Below, piece by piece: positions 1 through 9,399 of a DNA stretch of 64,000 nucleotides. The first letter of the stretch is position 1; the number at the start of each line of letters is the position of its first letter. Below the pieces are notes generated by a model. It had not been told where the DNA came from, ran no database searches, and saw only the letters and a program-made list of their open reading frames with translations. The translations under genes and the position numbers were made by a program. The stretch is from Brevibacterium sp. UCMA 11754 (lineage in GTDB: Bacteria; Actinomycetota; Actinomycetes; Actinomycetales; Brevibacteriaceae), in assembly GCF_021532275.1 (NCBI RefSeq), contig NZ_JACBOT010000029.1:1-64000 (forward strand), read 5' to 3'.

Positions 1-77
1 AGATGCCGTTCCGACCAAGCGTCAACCCCAACCAGCGTGAACGCCTGAAGATGAACGGCCTCGACGCCGCCGTCTGA
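1..77 (+). CDS. 3' end of GcvT/DmdA-like demethylase (left-arm partial copy)
   Basis: From base 3 the reading frame encodes the last 24 residues, ending ...MNGLDAAV, identical to the C-terminus of the gene at 27937-29241. The window edge truncates it, so it is a partial copy created by the inverted repeat. Function is discussed under the complete copy. Confidence 0.8.
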   Translation, partial: MPFRPSVNPNQRERLKMNGLDAAV

Positions 78-111
78 TCGACGCCGCCGTCTGATCGACG
101 CCGCCGTCTGA
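61..111 (+). repeat. 17-bp tandem repeat, three perfect copies, over a stop codon
   Basis: The unit TCGACGCCGCCGTCTGA occurs at 61-77, 78-94 and 95-111. The first copy supplies the last codons and the TGA of the demethylase gene, and the other two repeat that end downstream. The mirror copy lies at 27903-27953. It looks like slippage duplication of a gene terminus. Confidence 0.9.
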
Positions 112-556
112 TCTGCGGCGAGTGACTGGATAGCGGGAGGTCTCTGCCTCTGAGTTCCGCTCCCCTGATCCGAGCGCGGTCACCGTGCAATATGCCGGTG
201 GCCGCGCTCGCTTGCGCCCCCAGCTGGGTATCTCGCTCAACATAGTTGGGCATCTTACTCACCGCAGAGCCAAAGACTTCCCGCGCGGCTACTGCCTTCT
301 CGCGGTGCCGATAGCAACCGCTGGTTTCACCTGAGGCACTGTCGTGCCAATTCATACATCTGCGGCGGGGTGATTTGCGGCTTGCGGTGAGGTGGAGCCC
401 ACCAACACGCGTGCAACGAAGTCGATGTCTCCGATGGCCGCACTATGGTCTTGGCCGCGCTCTCACGAAGCGGTGAAGTGTCTGCTGCTGCGATTCAGCC
501 TCCGTGTCGCAGGCCGCTTCTCACTGCGGCCGATTCTCACTGCGGCCCTCTCCGAG
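78..556. other. Gene-free spacer (left arm)
   Basis: About 480 bases between the demethylase stop and the permease stop hold no gene I can support. Visible content is the tandem repeat copies and short repeats of GGCCGCAGTGAGAA type just downstream of the permease. One G is missing near 346 relative to the other arm (ACTGTCG versus ACTGGTCG). No convincing terminator or RNA element was seen. Confidence 0.5.
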
Positions 557-2009
557 TCACTTCTTGCGCAGCGCCTTCACCTTGGCCAGGAGTTCGTCTT
601 CGGCGTTGGGACCTGCTTTGACGCCGGTGGGCAGGCGGAACATGAAGAAGATGCCGACGGCGAGCCAGAGTCCGAACATCGCCCACGACTGCCACGCCAG
701 CTGCGCGGAGAACGGGGTGATGGGCAGGTAGAGGATGAAGAGCGCCAGGGTGAGCACGGCCGAGATGGTGCCGATGACCATGCCGCCGTTGCCCTTGCCG
801 CCGATGCGCAGGGGACGGCCCATCGCAGGTTCGCGCTTGCGCAGAATGATGAACCCGACGCTGACGAGGAAGTAGGCGATGACGATTGCCGTGAACCCCG
901 TCGACGATCCAGCCCAGGGCCGCTGAGCCGAGGAACGGAGCCAGGGCGGAGAGGATTCCGATGAAGATGATCGAGTTGACGGGGGTGCGGTACTTGGGGT
1001 GCAGCTTGCCGAACCAGGCAGGAATCATGCCGGCCACGGCCATGGCCCACATCAGGCGGGACGACCCCATGAGGAACGCGTTCCACGAGGTGATGATGCC
1101 GGCGAGCCCACCGGCGATGACGAGCTTGCCCCAGAAGGCGGAATTGAACATCGTCGCCAGCGCATCGGCCGTGACGAGGTCGTGGGTGGCCAGTTCGGAG
1201 GCCGGCATCGCCAGCGAGGTCATCCAGATGATGATGATGTAGAACGCGATCGCCATGAAGACTGAGGCAACGACGAGCTTCCCGATCTTTGCCGGTGGGA
1301 GCTTGATCTCCTCCGCCGACTGCGGGATGACGTCGAAGCCGACGAACAGGAACGGCACGACAGCGACCACGGCGATGAAGCCTGCGCCGCCGCCGGTGAA
1401 GAGTGGTTCGGTGTTGGCAGCTTCTCCGCCGGTGAGACCACCTGCCAGGAGGAGGAGGGCGACGATGACGAGGAATGAGACGACGAATGTCTGCACCAGT
1501 GAGGCAAGCTTGACGCCGCGGATGTTGATCCACGAGATGATGATCGCGGTGACGGTCCCGACGAGGGCCCAGGTGAGGTAGACGTCGAATTCGGCGATGG
1601 TCCACAGCTTGAAGTGTTCGAGGTTCGGGAACAGATACAGGGCGGTCTTCGGCACTGCGACTGCTTCGAACATGACGACGCTGATGTAGCCGCCGGTGAT
1701 CGCCCAGGACCCGAAGAGTGAGACCTTGGGGCCCATCGCCCGGATGAGATAGTTGTGCTCACCTCCAGCGTGCGGCATGGCAGCGACCATCTCGGAGTAG
1801 ACCGTGCCGACGAAGCACATGATGATGCCGCCGACGACGAACGCGAGAATCGCACCCATTGTGCCGGCACCGCTGAGCCATTCTCCGGTGAGGACGACCC
1901 AGCCGAAGCCGATCATCGCTCCGAATCCGATGAATAGTGCATCGACCGTGCCAAGCGCCTTGACGAAGCCGTGGCCCCGGTCTTCGACCTCTGTCTGCTG
2001 TTGCGACAT
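557..2009 (-). pseudogene. APC-family permease, frameshifted copy (left arm)
   Basis: This is the left-arm copy of the permease at 26002-27456. The frame is intact from the start at 2009 to about 900. There two bases present in the other arm are missing (GACGGGGTTCACGG versus GACGCGGGTTCACCGG), and the last 100 or so residues are read from another frame, 557-823. Because the other arm is intact and the change is in a G/C run, a consensus error is at least as likely as a real mutation. Confidence 0.8.
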
Positions 2010-2148
2010 CGCATCCCTCATTTCACCCGACTGTGCTGTTGTGCACAGTAGCAGGATTCTGAGAGTTTCCGGCCGGTAATCTCAACGCCATCTCCAAAAG
2101 GGTCACGGGTGCGATCACCCAACAAATGGGAGCTGTCAGCCAGAGCCT

Positions 2149-2760
2149 ATGGGCGGCAGGGCGGGCAACCCAGTGGCTGTGGTGCCGGTAAGGACTCGAC
2201 CTTTGAGTTCGCCGTGTCTCGAGTTCGGCGGCTCCCTGGCGAGGGGGCTCGTCAAGCACGGAGTCGAGGTCATCGGCATCGACATCTCCGAGGAGGTCGA
2301 CCGTGTCGTCATCGCAGTGGGCAGCGACCTCGAGGCGAGCATCCTCATCACCTCACGCATCCTCAAATTGGGCAATCGGCACATCTGGGCCAAGGCCATC
2401 ACCGAACCCCACGCCGAGATCCTGCATCAGCTGGGGGTCAAGAAGGTGGTCAGTCCGGAGAACGACATGGGTCGGCGCCTGGCGCACCTCATCAAGGGAC
2501 ACATCTCGGACTTCCTGCCCATCGATGAGAATTTCGTCCTCGCCAGGACCACACCGCCGGTGCGAGTCGCCGACGTGCCGCTGGGGTCGCTGGGACTGCG
2601 TACGGAATACGGCGTCACGATCGTCGCCTTCAAACGCGATGGAGGCGGTTCCTGGGACATCGCCGGCACACCGCGGAACGTGGAGACCTTCAGCGAACTC
2701 GACAAGGACAGCGACAGCTGGAGCGCGATCCGCTGCCCCGTCGACGGCAGATGTCAGTCG
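2149..2760 (+). pseudogene. TrkA/KtrA-type potassium-channel regulatory subunit, internally deleted (left arm)
   Basis: The protein carries recognisable TrkA-N and TrkA-C segments: FGGSLARGLVKHGVEVIGID, then VDRVVIAVGSDLEASI, KAITEPHAEILHQLGV, VVSPENDMGRR, and a TrkA-C-like stretch. Three parts expected in the family are missing. The glycine-rich start GLGRFGGS is broken by a frame change near 2215. About 40-45 residues between ...DISE and VDRVV are absent. The end of the TrkA-C domain, before AGTPRNVETFSELD, is short and the frame has no stop before running into the antisense of the next gene. Both arms share these deletions, so they predate the duplication or lie in the common template. No partner membrane subunit (TrkH/KtrB) is in the window. 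Confidence 0.65.
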
Positions 2761-3050
2761 CCGAGGTCGACGACCTCGAACTCGAGAAGGTTGGCTTGTT
2801 CCGAGACGGGTTCTTTGCCGCCGGTTTCGTGTGAGGGCTTGCGGGCGGAGCGCCAATTCTCGAAGTCCTCACGGGTGGCCCATTGGGTGTAGACGAAGTA
2901 CTGGTCACCGCCGGAGACCGGACGCAGCAGCTGGAAGCCCTCGAAGCCGGGCGAACCGTCGACGGAGTGCTTGCGTGCCGCGAAGCGCTTCTCGAGTTCA
3001 CCGCGTGCGGCTTCGGGAACGGTGAGGGTGTTGATGGCGACGATTGACAA
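2754..3050 (-). CDS. ABM-domain (antibiotic biosynthesis monooxygenase/HmoB-like) protein, left arm
   Basis: A 98-residue protein starting at a TTG codon behind a good AAGGAG site. It has the dimeric ferredoxin-like ABM fold pattern: a beta strand VAINTLTVP, a helix with RGELEKRF, GFEGFQLLRP, then YTQWATREDFENW. Small ABM proteins include heme-degrading enzymes and quinol monooxygenases. The HmoB/IsdG-like reading rests on size and the F-E-x-W pattern only, so substrate is unknown. It is intact and identical in both arms. The convergent trkA-like remnant overlaps its 3' end. Confidence 0.75.
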   Translation of the reverse strand: MSIVAINTLTVPEAARGELEKRFAARKHSVDGSPGFEGFQLLRPVSGGDQYFVYTQWATREDFENWRSARKPSHETGGKEPVSEQANLLEFEVVDLGD

Positions 3051-3135
3051 GATTGCTCCTTGTGAAGAGGGTTTTTGCGGCGATGACCGGTCGTTCTTCA
3101 GCCTACGATCCGATTCTGGATCTCCGCTGAAGTTC

Positions 3136-3342
3136 TCACCGGGTCGGTTGGTCTGCGGTCTTCTTCGTCGCGTCGATGACGCCGAAGGCAGTCCCGGAAC
3201 CGGCACCGAGGTGAGGGGAGGTGAACGCAGATTCGGCCGTGCCGTGGCAGTCAGGGCACGGCACGGACTCGGGTTTCCTGCTCATCGGAAAGGCCTGTTC
3301 GGTGTCGCCGCAGGTGGTGCATCGGTAGACGTAGTTGGGCAC
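3136..3342 (-). CDS. FmdB-family zinc-ribbon protein, left arm
   Basis: A 68-residue protein with GTG start, opening MPNYVYRCTTCGDTEQ. It carries two CxxC knuckles (CTTC and CPDC) about 20 residues apart, which is the putative regulatory FmdB zinc-ribbon pattern. The C-terminal tail is polar and likely disordered. The biochemical role of this family is not established. It lies between the ABM gene and the methyltransferase, all on one strand. Confidence 0.8.
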   Translation of the reverse strand: MPNYVYRCTTCGDTEQAFPMSRKPESVPCPDCHGTAESAFTSPHLGAGSGTAFGVIDATKKTADQPTR

Positions 3343-3434
3343 AAGATCACTCTTCTCGAAATCATTGCCGACAGATCAGCCTTAATGCATTCCTACACCG
3401 TCGCCAGGAGAGACTCAAGGATGCTGATGAGAAT

Positions 3435-4655
3435 TCACTGCTCGGCCACCGCGACTTCGGTGAAGCGAAGCTCGGGGTGGTGGCGTTTCGCGGCACGTCG
3501 GATCCGCTCTGCGGTGAGTCGGCTGATCTCGGGGAAGCCGTCCTCGGAGTCCGCGCCCACGAGGCTGCGCGCATTCTTCGTCTGCAGCGGTTCCGGGGTC
3601 TGGATGAGGATGAACGTGCGTGAGCCTGCGTCGCGGTGGTTGGCAGCCATCACCGCCTGCGCGGTTGTGCCGGAGCCGGCGAAGAAGTCGAGGACGATTG
3701 CTTCGGGGTCGAAGAAGGTCTGGGAGGCCACGAGCGTCTTGACCAGTTCGACGGGCTTCGGATAGCTGAAGATCCCGCCCAGCCCGAGATCCTCGAGGTC
3801 GTTCTGTCCTCCCAAGGCCTTGATGATCGAGTAGAGCTTGGAGCTCGCCTTCTCCGCCGGTGTCACCCGCACCACAGCATGTTTGCCCGTCGGACCCCAG
3901 GCGCGCAGAACATATTCTCCCGTGCCCAACTTCGCGTCCACCTCGGCGAGCTTCTTCGCGCCCTTGACCTCGAGGATGTCCTCGTACATGAGCCGACGTT
4001 CCTGGCCGCGAGCGTAGCGGCCGAATCCGGCGCGGAGCACATCGGTTTCGACGAGCATGCGTCTGCCGTCGATGATCTCGAGCTTCGCCGGTGCCTTCTT
4101 CTCCGTCAGGAACGCACCTACTTGTTCGGCGGATTTGGCCCACACATGGACGTAGTCGTGACCGCGGACGAAGGAGGGGGAGTTGCCTCCGCCCTTGGCA
4201 CGCTGATGGATGAGCGTGCCCAGAGAATTATCCTCGCCGAAGATCTCATGCCCCAGCAGCTGCGCCCAGGCACTCTCACCATCGTCGAGGTGGATGAAGA
4301 TCACCCCGTCCTCGCGCATGAGTTCGCGCGCCAGCATCAGCCGCGGCGTCATGAAGTTCAGCCAGCTCGCGTGATCATGCCCGTGATCCTTATACGCCAG
4401 CGCGTTGCCCGTGTTGTAGGGCGGATCGATGTAGATGACCTTGATTCGTCCCCGGTGTGTGGCAAGCAGCCCGGTCAGCGCCGGCAGATTGTCCCCGACG
4501 ACGAGCATGTTCTCATCGACGGTGGGGACGTAGGAGTCGCCGTCACGAAGGAAGTGCGGACCCTCGCCGAGGCGGCCCGAAGTCTCCGCAGAGATCAGCC
4601 GTCGACCGAGTGCGAAGGCGGCGTCCTTGCCAGTCCAGTTCAGGGCCGTCGACAT
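3435..4655 (-). CDS. Site-specific DNA methyltransferase, beta class (left arm)
   Basis: A 406-residue amino-methyltransferase that would transfer a methyl group from SAM to adenine N6 or cytosine N4. The catalytic motif DPPYNTG is at about residues 77-83 and the SAM-binding motif DFFAGSGTT is near residue 320, the order of beta-class enzymes (type III Mod and solitary methylases). The start ATG follows AGAAGGAGAAGG. No restriction subunit lies nearby, so it may be a solitary methylase. It is divergent from the LhgO-like gene with 37 bases between starts. Both arm copies are intact. Confidence 0.85.
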   Translation of the reverse strand: MSTALNWTGKDAAFALGRRLISAETSGRLGEGPHFLRDGDSYVPTVDENMLVVGDNLPALTGLLATHRGRIKVIYIDPPYNTGNALAYKDHGHDHASWLNFMTPRLMLARELMREDGVIFIHLDDGESAWAQLLGHEIFGEDNSLGTLIHQRAKGGGNSPSFVRGHDYVHVWAKSAEQVGAFLTEKKAPAKLEIIDGRRMLVETDVLRAGFGRYARGQERRLMYEDILEVKGAKKLAEVDAKLGTGEYVLRAWGPTGKHAVVRVTPAEKASSKLYSIIKALGGQNDLEDLGLGGIFSYPKPVELVKTLVASQTFFDPEAIVLDFFAGSGTTAQAVMAANHRDAGSRTFILIQTPEPLQTKNARSLVGADSEDGFPEISRLTAERIRRAAKRHHPELRFTEVAVAEQ

Positions 4656-4692
4656 CCTTCTCCTTCTCCGCGATCGGTGCCAAGATTGCTGT

Positions 4693-6315
4693 ATGAGTAT
4701 TTCACGAGTGGCCATAGTCGGTGCCGGAATCGTCGGAGTGGCGCTCGCCCGTGAGCTCACCGGCAGGCTCCCCGCCGCCGAAGTCACCGTCTTCGACAAG
4801 GCAGACCGCCTCGCCGCGCATCAGAGCGGGCACACATCGGGAGTCGTGGATCCCGACCTCGCTGCGCAGCCGGGTTCGCCGGAGGCGAAGCTCGCTCGCC
4901 GAGGTGTGGAGCTGCTGGTCCCGTTCGTGTCCGAACGCGGCATCCCCTACCGCGAGTGCGGGCAGCTGCTCGTTGCGCAGAACACGGACGAGGCCGACCG
5001 GCTTGAGGAGATCCTCGCCCGGGCCGAAGCGAACTCGATCCCGGGAGTCCGGCTGCTCGATCGTAAGCAGATGCTGGAGGTCGAACCCAACGCCAGGGGC
5101 GTCCTCGCGCTCTACGCACCGCACACGGCCGTCACCGATTTCACGGCTCTGACCGAGGCGCTCGCCTCCGATGTCAGCGCTGCCGGCGGCACGTTCCGCT
5201 TAGGCACGGAGGTCACCGGCTTCGACGTGATGAGCGACGAGGTTCGCCTGCGCCTGCGCACGGCAGCGCCCGAGCAGAGCGAGCCCGCTGGCGGCCCCGA
5301 TAGCTCCGGCGATGACTCCGCTTCAGGCTCCGAGGGTTCTGCTTCAGTCCGCGACGCTGACTCCGCCGCAGAATCCGACAGGGATATCGACGATCAGGTG
5401 CACGAGGCTCCGCGGACATATCGCGGCGATAACACCACCGGACCGGTCATCGACGTCCGCGACGAGCTGCGCAGTCGTTTCGGCTCTCAGGACTGGTTCA
5501 AACAGGTCGAAGACACGATCGGCAACCTCAGTGAACGATTCTCCAACCCCGCCTCGGGACGGTCTCGACACTCGGGTGCGGACGAGCCCCGGCACACCGG
5601 TGGCGACGAGCACCGGGAACCTGCCGGACGCGAGCGCGAACGTGCGGTCCGGCCCGAGGACACGGAGGTGTTCGACCTCGTCATCGTCTGCGCCGGCCTC
5701 CAAGCCGACCGTCTGGCAGCGGCGGCGGGCTTCGACGAGGAGCCTCGCATCGTCCCGTTCACCAGCGACTACTACGCCATCGACAACCCCGCCACCGACA
5801 ACCCCGCCGAGGTGGTCCGGGGCATCATCAGCACGGTTCCCGATCCGAGCTCCCCGTTCTCCGAGAGATCCGTGGTCAGAGGCATCAGCGGTGAGCTGGT
5901 CCTAGGGCCGAACACCATCGTGTCTCTGGGGCGCGAACGCTATGACAAGCACGGCTTCAACCTCGGCGATATGGGGTCGACAGTCGGCTTCAAGGGATTC
6001 TGGAAGTTCGCGGCGCAGACAGCGAAGACCGCCGCTCGCGGAGCCAAGTCAGCCGTGAGCACCTCCGCCTTCGTCGAGGAGATCCTAAAGTTCGTTCCTG
6101 CCATCGACGCAACGGCTGTCCGAGCCGACTCGCGCGGAATCCGCGCGCAGGCAATCGACGCCGATGGCACGCTCGTGGACGAACTGCGCGTGACCACGCG
6201 CGGCAGGCTCACCATGGTCAGAAGCCTCCCCAGGTCAGGGGCCACCTCGGCGCTGGCGACGGCTGAACGTGTCGCGAACCGAGTCCTCGACGGCCCCGCC
6301 GACGCGGACGGCTGA
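4693..6315 (+). CDS. LhgO-like FAD-dependent oxidoreductase with a large polar insertion (left arm)
   Basis: A 540-residue DAO-superfamily flavoprotein. The dinucleotide motif VAIVGAGIVGVALAREL opens the protein, followed by features of L-2-hydroxyglutarate oxidases such as HQSGHTSGVV and YRECGQLLVA. Family members are about 400 residues. The excess is a stretch at roughly residues 200-335 rich in Ser, Asp, Glu, Arg and His that interrupts the FAD domain before the conserved VIVCAGLQADRLA strand. By homology it would oxidise a 2-hydroxyacid such as L-2-hydroxyglutarate; the substrate is inferred. The start is the MSISR methionine at 4693. Confidence 0.75.
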   Translation: MSISRVAIVGAGIVGVALARELTGRLPAAEVTVFDKADRLAAHQSGHTSGVVDPDLAAQPGSPEAKLARRGVELLVPFVSERGIPYRECGQLLVAQNTDEADRLEEILARAEANSIPGVRLLDRKQMLEVEPNARGVLALYAPHTAVTDFTALTEALASDVSAAGGTFRLGTEVTGFDVMSDEVRLRLRTAAPEQSEPAGGPDSSGDDSASGSEGSASVRDADSAAESDRDIDDQVHEAPRTYRGDNTTGPVIDVRDELRSRFGSQDWFKQVEDTIGNLSERFSNPASGRSRHSGADEPRHTGGDEHREPAGRERERAVRPEDTEVFDLVIVCAGLQADRLAAAAGFDEEPRIVPFTSDYYAIDNPATDNPAEVVRGIISTVPDPSSPFSERSVVRGISGELVLGPNTIVSLGRERYDKHGFNLGDMGSTVGFKGFWKFAAQTAKTAARGAKSAVSTSAFVEEILKFVPAIDATAVRADSRGIRAQAIDADGTLVDELRVTTRGRLTMVRSLPRSGATSALATAERVANRVLDGPADADG

Positions 6316-6322
6316 GGCGAAC

Positions 6323-6374
6323 GCTCGGTAACCTCAGCCGGCACGCACGCTCGGTGACCTCAGCCGGCACGCAC
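6323..6374 (+). repeat. 26-bp tandem duplication after the LhgO-like gene
   Basis: Two copies of a 26-base unit beginning GCTCGGTRACCTCAGCCGG lie at 6323-6348 and 6349-6374, differing at one base. They fill the convergent gap between the oxidase and ramB. The mirror copy is at about 21637-21688. Confidence 0.85.
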
Positions 6375-6390
6375 GGTTGGTTCGTCCGAA

Positions 6391-7842
6391 TCAGCCGGAG
6401 TGGCGTTCGAGGAACTCGTAGACCTCGGTGTCATCGACACCCGGGACAGCGCCCGGGGGCACAGCCGCGAGCAGGGATGCGTGCATCTGCGCCGAGGGCA
6501 GTGCCTGGTTCTCCCACTTCTCGGCGAGGTCCTCCGGCGCCTGCCGGCAGCAGGCGGGATCCGGGCAGGCCGACTTCGAACGGATCGGTGATTCCCGTCC
6601 CTCGAACCACTTCACGTGGGCGAACGGAACGCCGACGCTGATGGCGAAGTCACCGCCGGGGAGCACGCGAGCGGTGCACCAGAACGATCCCTCCGGGGTG
6701 TCCGTGTACTGGTAGTACGGGCTGAATCTGTCGGCGACCCGGAACACCGTGCGAGAGGTGAACCGTTTGCACGCGAACTGTCCCTCGATGGCGCCGAGCG
6801 GGTCGGTCGGATAGGGCAGGCCGTCATTCGAGTACGCCTTGTGGATCGTGCCCGAGCGATGGACCTTCATGAAGTGCACGGGCAGCCCCAGATGCTCGGT
6901 GGCCAAGTTCGTGAACCGGTGGGCGGCCATCTCGTAGCTGACTCCGAACATATCGCGCAGGTGCTCGACCGAGATCTCACGCTTGCGCTTCTCCTCCACG
7001 AGCATCGGCACGGCAGCGCTCTGCGGCAGCAGCACCGCAGCGGCCAGATAGTTCGCCTCGACCCGCTGCTGGAGGAATTCGCTGAAGTCCTTCGGGGAAT
7101 CATGACCGAGGACGTGGGCGGCGAGGCTCGTGAGGAGATGGGAGCGCGGATCCGCGGCGGCATCGGCGTTGGGCAGGTAGAGACGGTTGTTCGCGGTATC
7201 GGAGATCGACCGGGTCGAATTCGGCAGGTCGGAGACGTAGTGGAGGCTGAAGCCCAGCTTCTCCGCGATCATCGCCGTCTGCCGCTGTGACACGGTGCCG
7301 GACTCATAGTCGGCCAGGCGCAGCAGCTCCGCGGCCTGGGCCTCCAGGTCGGCGAAGTAGTTGTTCTTCTCGCGCATCCGCTCGCGCAGTTCCCGGTTGG
7401 CCCGACGAGCCTCTTCCGGAGTCGCGGCACGGCGTTCGAGAACCTGGCCCAACTGCCGCTGCAGACCCACGATCGCTTCGAGGGCATCATGGGGCAGCGA
7501 CTTGATCCGCACCTGCGGCAGACCCAATGACGAGTACATGGGTGAGGCCTGATTGCGCTCGGCTTCAAGCTCAAGAGCCTGTCTGCCATCGACGGGCGTG
7601 GGATCGATGAGCTCGGCGACCTCGGTCTGCAGGGCTTTCGCGATGGCACTGAGCAGGGTGACAGAAGTTTCTCGCTTGCCGTTCTCAATCGTCGAGATCT
7701 GGGAGGCTGCACGCCCCACTTTCTCGCCCAGCTCGGTGAGGGTCAGACCGCGCTGTTTGCGAAAAAACCGGATTCTTCTGCCGATGCTCAGGGTGTCCGC
7801 TTCTGCCTCGGCATCCCTCAGATCGGTCTCGTTGCTTGTCAT
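6391..7842 (-). CDS. ramB: RamB-type transcriptional regulator of acetate/glyoxylate metabolism (left arm)
   Basis: A 483-residue regulator with an N-terminal Xre helix-turn-helix (IRFFRKQRGLTLTELGEKV, then QISTIENGKRETS, about residues 20-70). A central IrrE-like region follows (NYLAAAVLLPQSAAVPM, HRFTNLATEHLGLPVHF), then a C-terminal Cys-containing domain (CPDPACCRQ). This is the RamB/short-chain fatty acyl regulator architecture. It is divergent from aceA, as in mycobacteria where the RamB gene neighbours icl1, so control of the glyoxylate shunt is a strong inference. Start chosen at ATG 7842 with GGAG upstream. This copy is intact. Confidence 0.88.
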   Translation of the reverse strand: MTSNETDLRDAEAEADTLSIGRRIRFFRKQRGLTLTELGEKVGRAASQISTIENGKRETSVTLLSAIAKALQTEVAELIDPTPVDGRQALELEAERNQASPMYSSLGLPQVRIKSLPHDALEAIVGLQRQLGQVLERRAATPEEARRANRELRERMREKNNYFADLEAQAAELLRLADYESGTVSQRQTAMIAEKLGFSLHYVSDLPNSTRSISDTANNRLYLPNADAAADPRSHLLTSLAAHVLGHDSPKDFSEFLQQRVEANYLAAAVLLPQSAAVPMLVEEKRKREISVEHLRDMFGVSYEMAAHRFTNLATEHLGLPVHFMKVHRSGTIHKAYSNDGLPYPTDPLGAIEGQFACKRFTSRTVFRVADRFSPYYQYTDTPEGSFWCTARVLPGGDFAISVGVPFAHVKWFEGRESPIRSKSACPDPACCRQAPEDLAEKWENQALPSAQMHASLLAAVPPGAVPGVDDTEVYEFLERHSG

Positions 7843-7879
7843 TGCGGCTCCAGTCGATATCGTGGCGTGGTTCACATGC

Positions 7880-7925
7880 ACTGAAAATCAGTATGACAGA
7901 ACGTCGGAATTTCTAAAACCAGAAA
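7880..7925. promoter_or_regulatory. Candidate operators between ramB and aceA
   Basis: The divergent ramB/aceA spacer is AT-rich for this genome. It holds two inverted repeats: ACTGA-AAA-TCAGT at 7880-7892, and TTTCT-AAAACC-AGAAA at 7910-7925. Position suggests RamB or another acetate-responsive regulator binds here; the classical TTTGCAAA-type RamB core is not evident. The mirror sites are at about 20087-20132. Confidence 0.45.
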
Positions 7926-8019
7926 ACAGTCGATTATTCATCGGAGAAATCTCTATCGGCCCCCTTGCAGTCACGGCAGACTGATCTCACCAACCCCGAA
8001 CGACTAGGAGTGAATGAGA

Positions 8020-9330
8020 ATGACTGAGAACACCACGCAGAGCAACTTGCACGATGCTGAGGCCATCCGCCGCGACTGGGCCACCAATGCCCGCTGGTCG
8101 GGAGTTGCTCGTGACTACGAGCCCGAGGATGTCGTCAAACTGCGCGGTTCGCTGATCGAAGAGCACACGCTGGCTCGCCACGGTGCCGAGCGCCTCTGGA
8201 ACCAGGTGGCCTCCACCGACATCAAGTCCGGCGACTACGTCAACGCACTCGGTGCGCTGACCGGCAACCAGGCAGTGGAGCAGGTCAAGGCCGGCCTCAA
8301 CGCCATCTACCTCTCCGGCTGGCAGGTCGCCGCCGATGCGAACAATGCCGGACAGACCTACCCCGATCAGTCGATCTACCCGGCCAACTCGGTGCCACAG
8401 GTCGTGCGTCGCATCAACAACGCCCTGATGCGCGCCGACCAGATCGAGACCTCGGAAGGCAAGAAGAACGTCGACGACTGGTTCGCACCGATCGTGGCCG
8501 ACGCAGAAGCAGGCTTCGGCGGTTCGATCAACGTCTACGAGCTCATGCGCTCGATGATCTCCTCCGGCGCAGCCGGTGTGCACTTCGAGGATCAGCTCGG
8601 TTCTGAGAAGAAGTGCGGCCACCTCGGCGGCAAGGTCCTTGTCCCGACCTCGCAGCACATCCGCACCCTCAACGCGGCTCGCCTCGCAGCCGACGTCGAG
8701 AACGTGCCCAGCCTCGTCATCGCCCGTACCGACGCAGAAGCGGCAACGCTCATGACCTCGGACATCGACGAGCGCGATCAGCGCTTCGTCACCGGTGAGC
8801 GCACCTCTGAAGGCTTCTACAAGATCACGAACGGCATCGAAGCAGGCATCGCCCGCGGACTGTCCTTCGCTCCCTACGCAGACATGCTGTGGATGGAGAC
8901 CTCCACACCGGACCTCGAAGCTGCCAAGCAGTTCGCGGACGCCATCCATGCGGAGTACCCGGACCAGATGCTGGCCTACAACTGCTCGCCGTCGTTCAAC
9001 TGGAGCAAGCACCTCGACGATGCCACCATCGCGAAGTTCCAGCGTGAGCTGGGAGCCATGGGCTACAAGTTCCAGTTCATCACCCTGGCCGGCTTCCACG
9101 CGCTCAACTACTCGATGTTCGATCTGGCTCACGGCTACGCCCGCAACCAGATGACCTCGTACGTCGAGTTGCAGGAACGAGAGTTCGCTGCCGAGAGCCG
9201 CGGCTACACCGCAACCAAGCACCAGCGTGAGGTCGGAACCGGATACTTCGACCTGGTCTCGACCGCGCTGAACCCAGAGTCCTCGACGACAGCTCTGGCC
9301 GGTTCGACCGAATCCGCTCAGTTCAGCTGA
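8020..9330 (+). CDS. aceA: Isocitrate lyase (left arm)
   Basis: A 436-residue isocitrate lyase, which splits isocitrate into glyoxylate and succinate in the cytoplasm. The catalytic cysteine loop KKCGHLGGK is at about residue 205, and [11 protein letters not shown] and the metal/substrate region around DAEAGFGG are present. Length fits the actinobacterial form. Two in-frame ATGs exist at 8014 and 8020; the second is spaced nine bases from AGGAG and is preferred. ramB is divergent upstream and aceB follows after 248 bases. Both arm copies are intact. Confidence 0.95.
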   Translation: MTENTTQSNLHDAEAIRRDWATNARWSGVARDYEPEDVVKLRGSLIEEHTLARHGAERLWNQVASTDIKSGDYVNALGALTGNQAVEQVKAGLNAIYLSGWQVAADANNAGQTYPDQSIYPANSVPQVVRRINNALMRADQIETSEGKKNVDDWFAPIVADAEAGFGGSINVYELMRSMISSGAAGVHFEDQLGSEKKCGHLGGKVLVPTSQHIRTLNAARLAADVENVPSLVIARTDAEAATLMTSDIDERDQRFVTGERTSEGFYKITNGIEAGIARGLSFAPYADMLWMETSTPDLEAAKQFADAIHAEYPDQMLAYNCSPSFNWSKHLDDATIAKFQRELGAMGYKFQFITLAGFHALNYSMFDLAHGYARNQMTSYVELQEREFAAESRGYTATKHQREVGTGYFDLVSTALNPESSTTALAGSTESAQFS

Positions 9331-9399
9331 GCCTTCGGTGACCCGACCGGTCACGCGACGACGCACACCGGCCTCGCCGGGGCCGGTCACCTAGTACTC

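Noticed and set aside
3636-4754. 372-codon open frame opposite the DNA methyltransferase (mirror 23257-24375)
   Set aside because: Antisense to a gene with clear catalytic motifs, and no recognisable features of its own.
7987-9390. 467-codon open frame on the strand opposite aceA (and its mirror at 18622-20025)
   Set aside because: It lies wholly over the well-identified aceA, has a Val/Gly/Arg-rich composition unlike any family I know, and is explained by high-GC codon bias.
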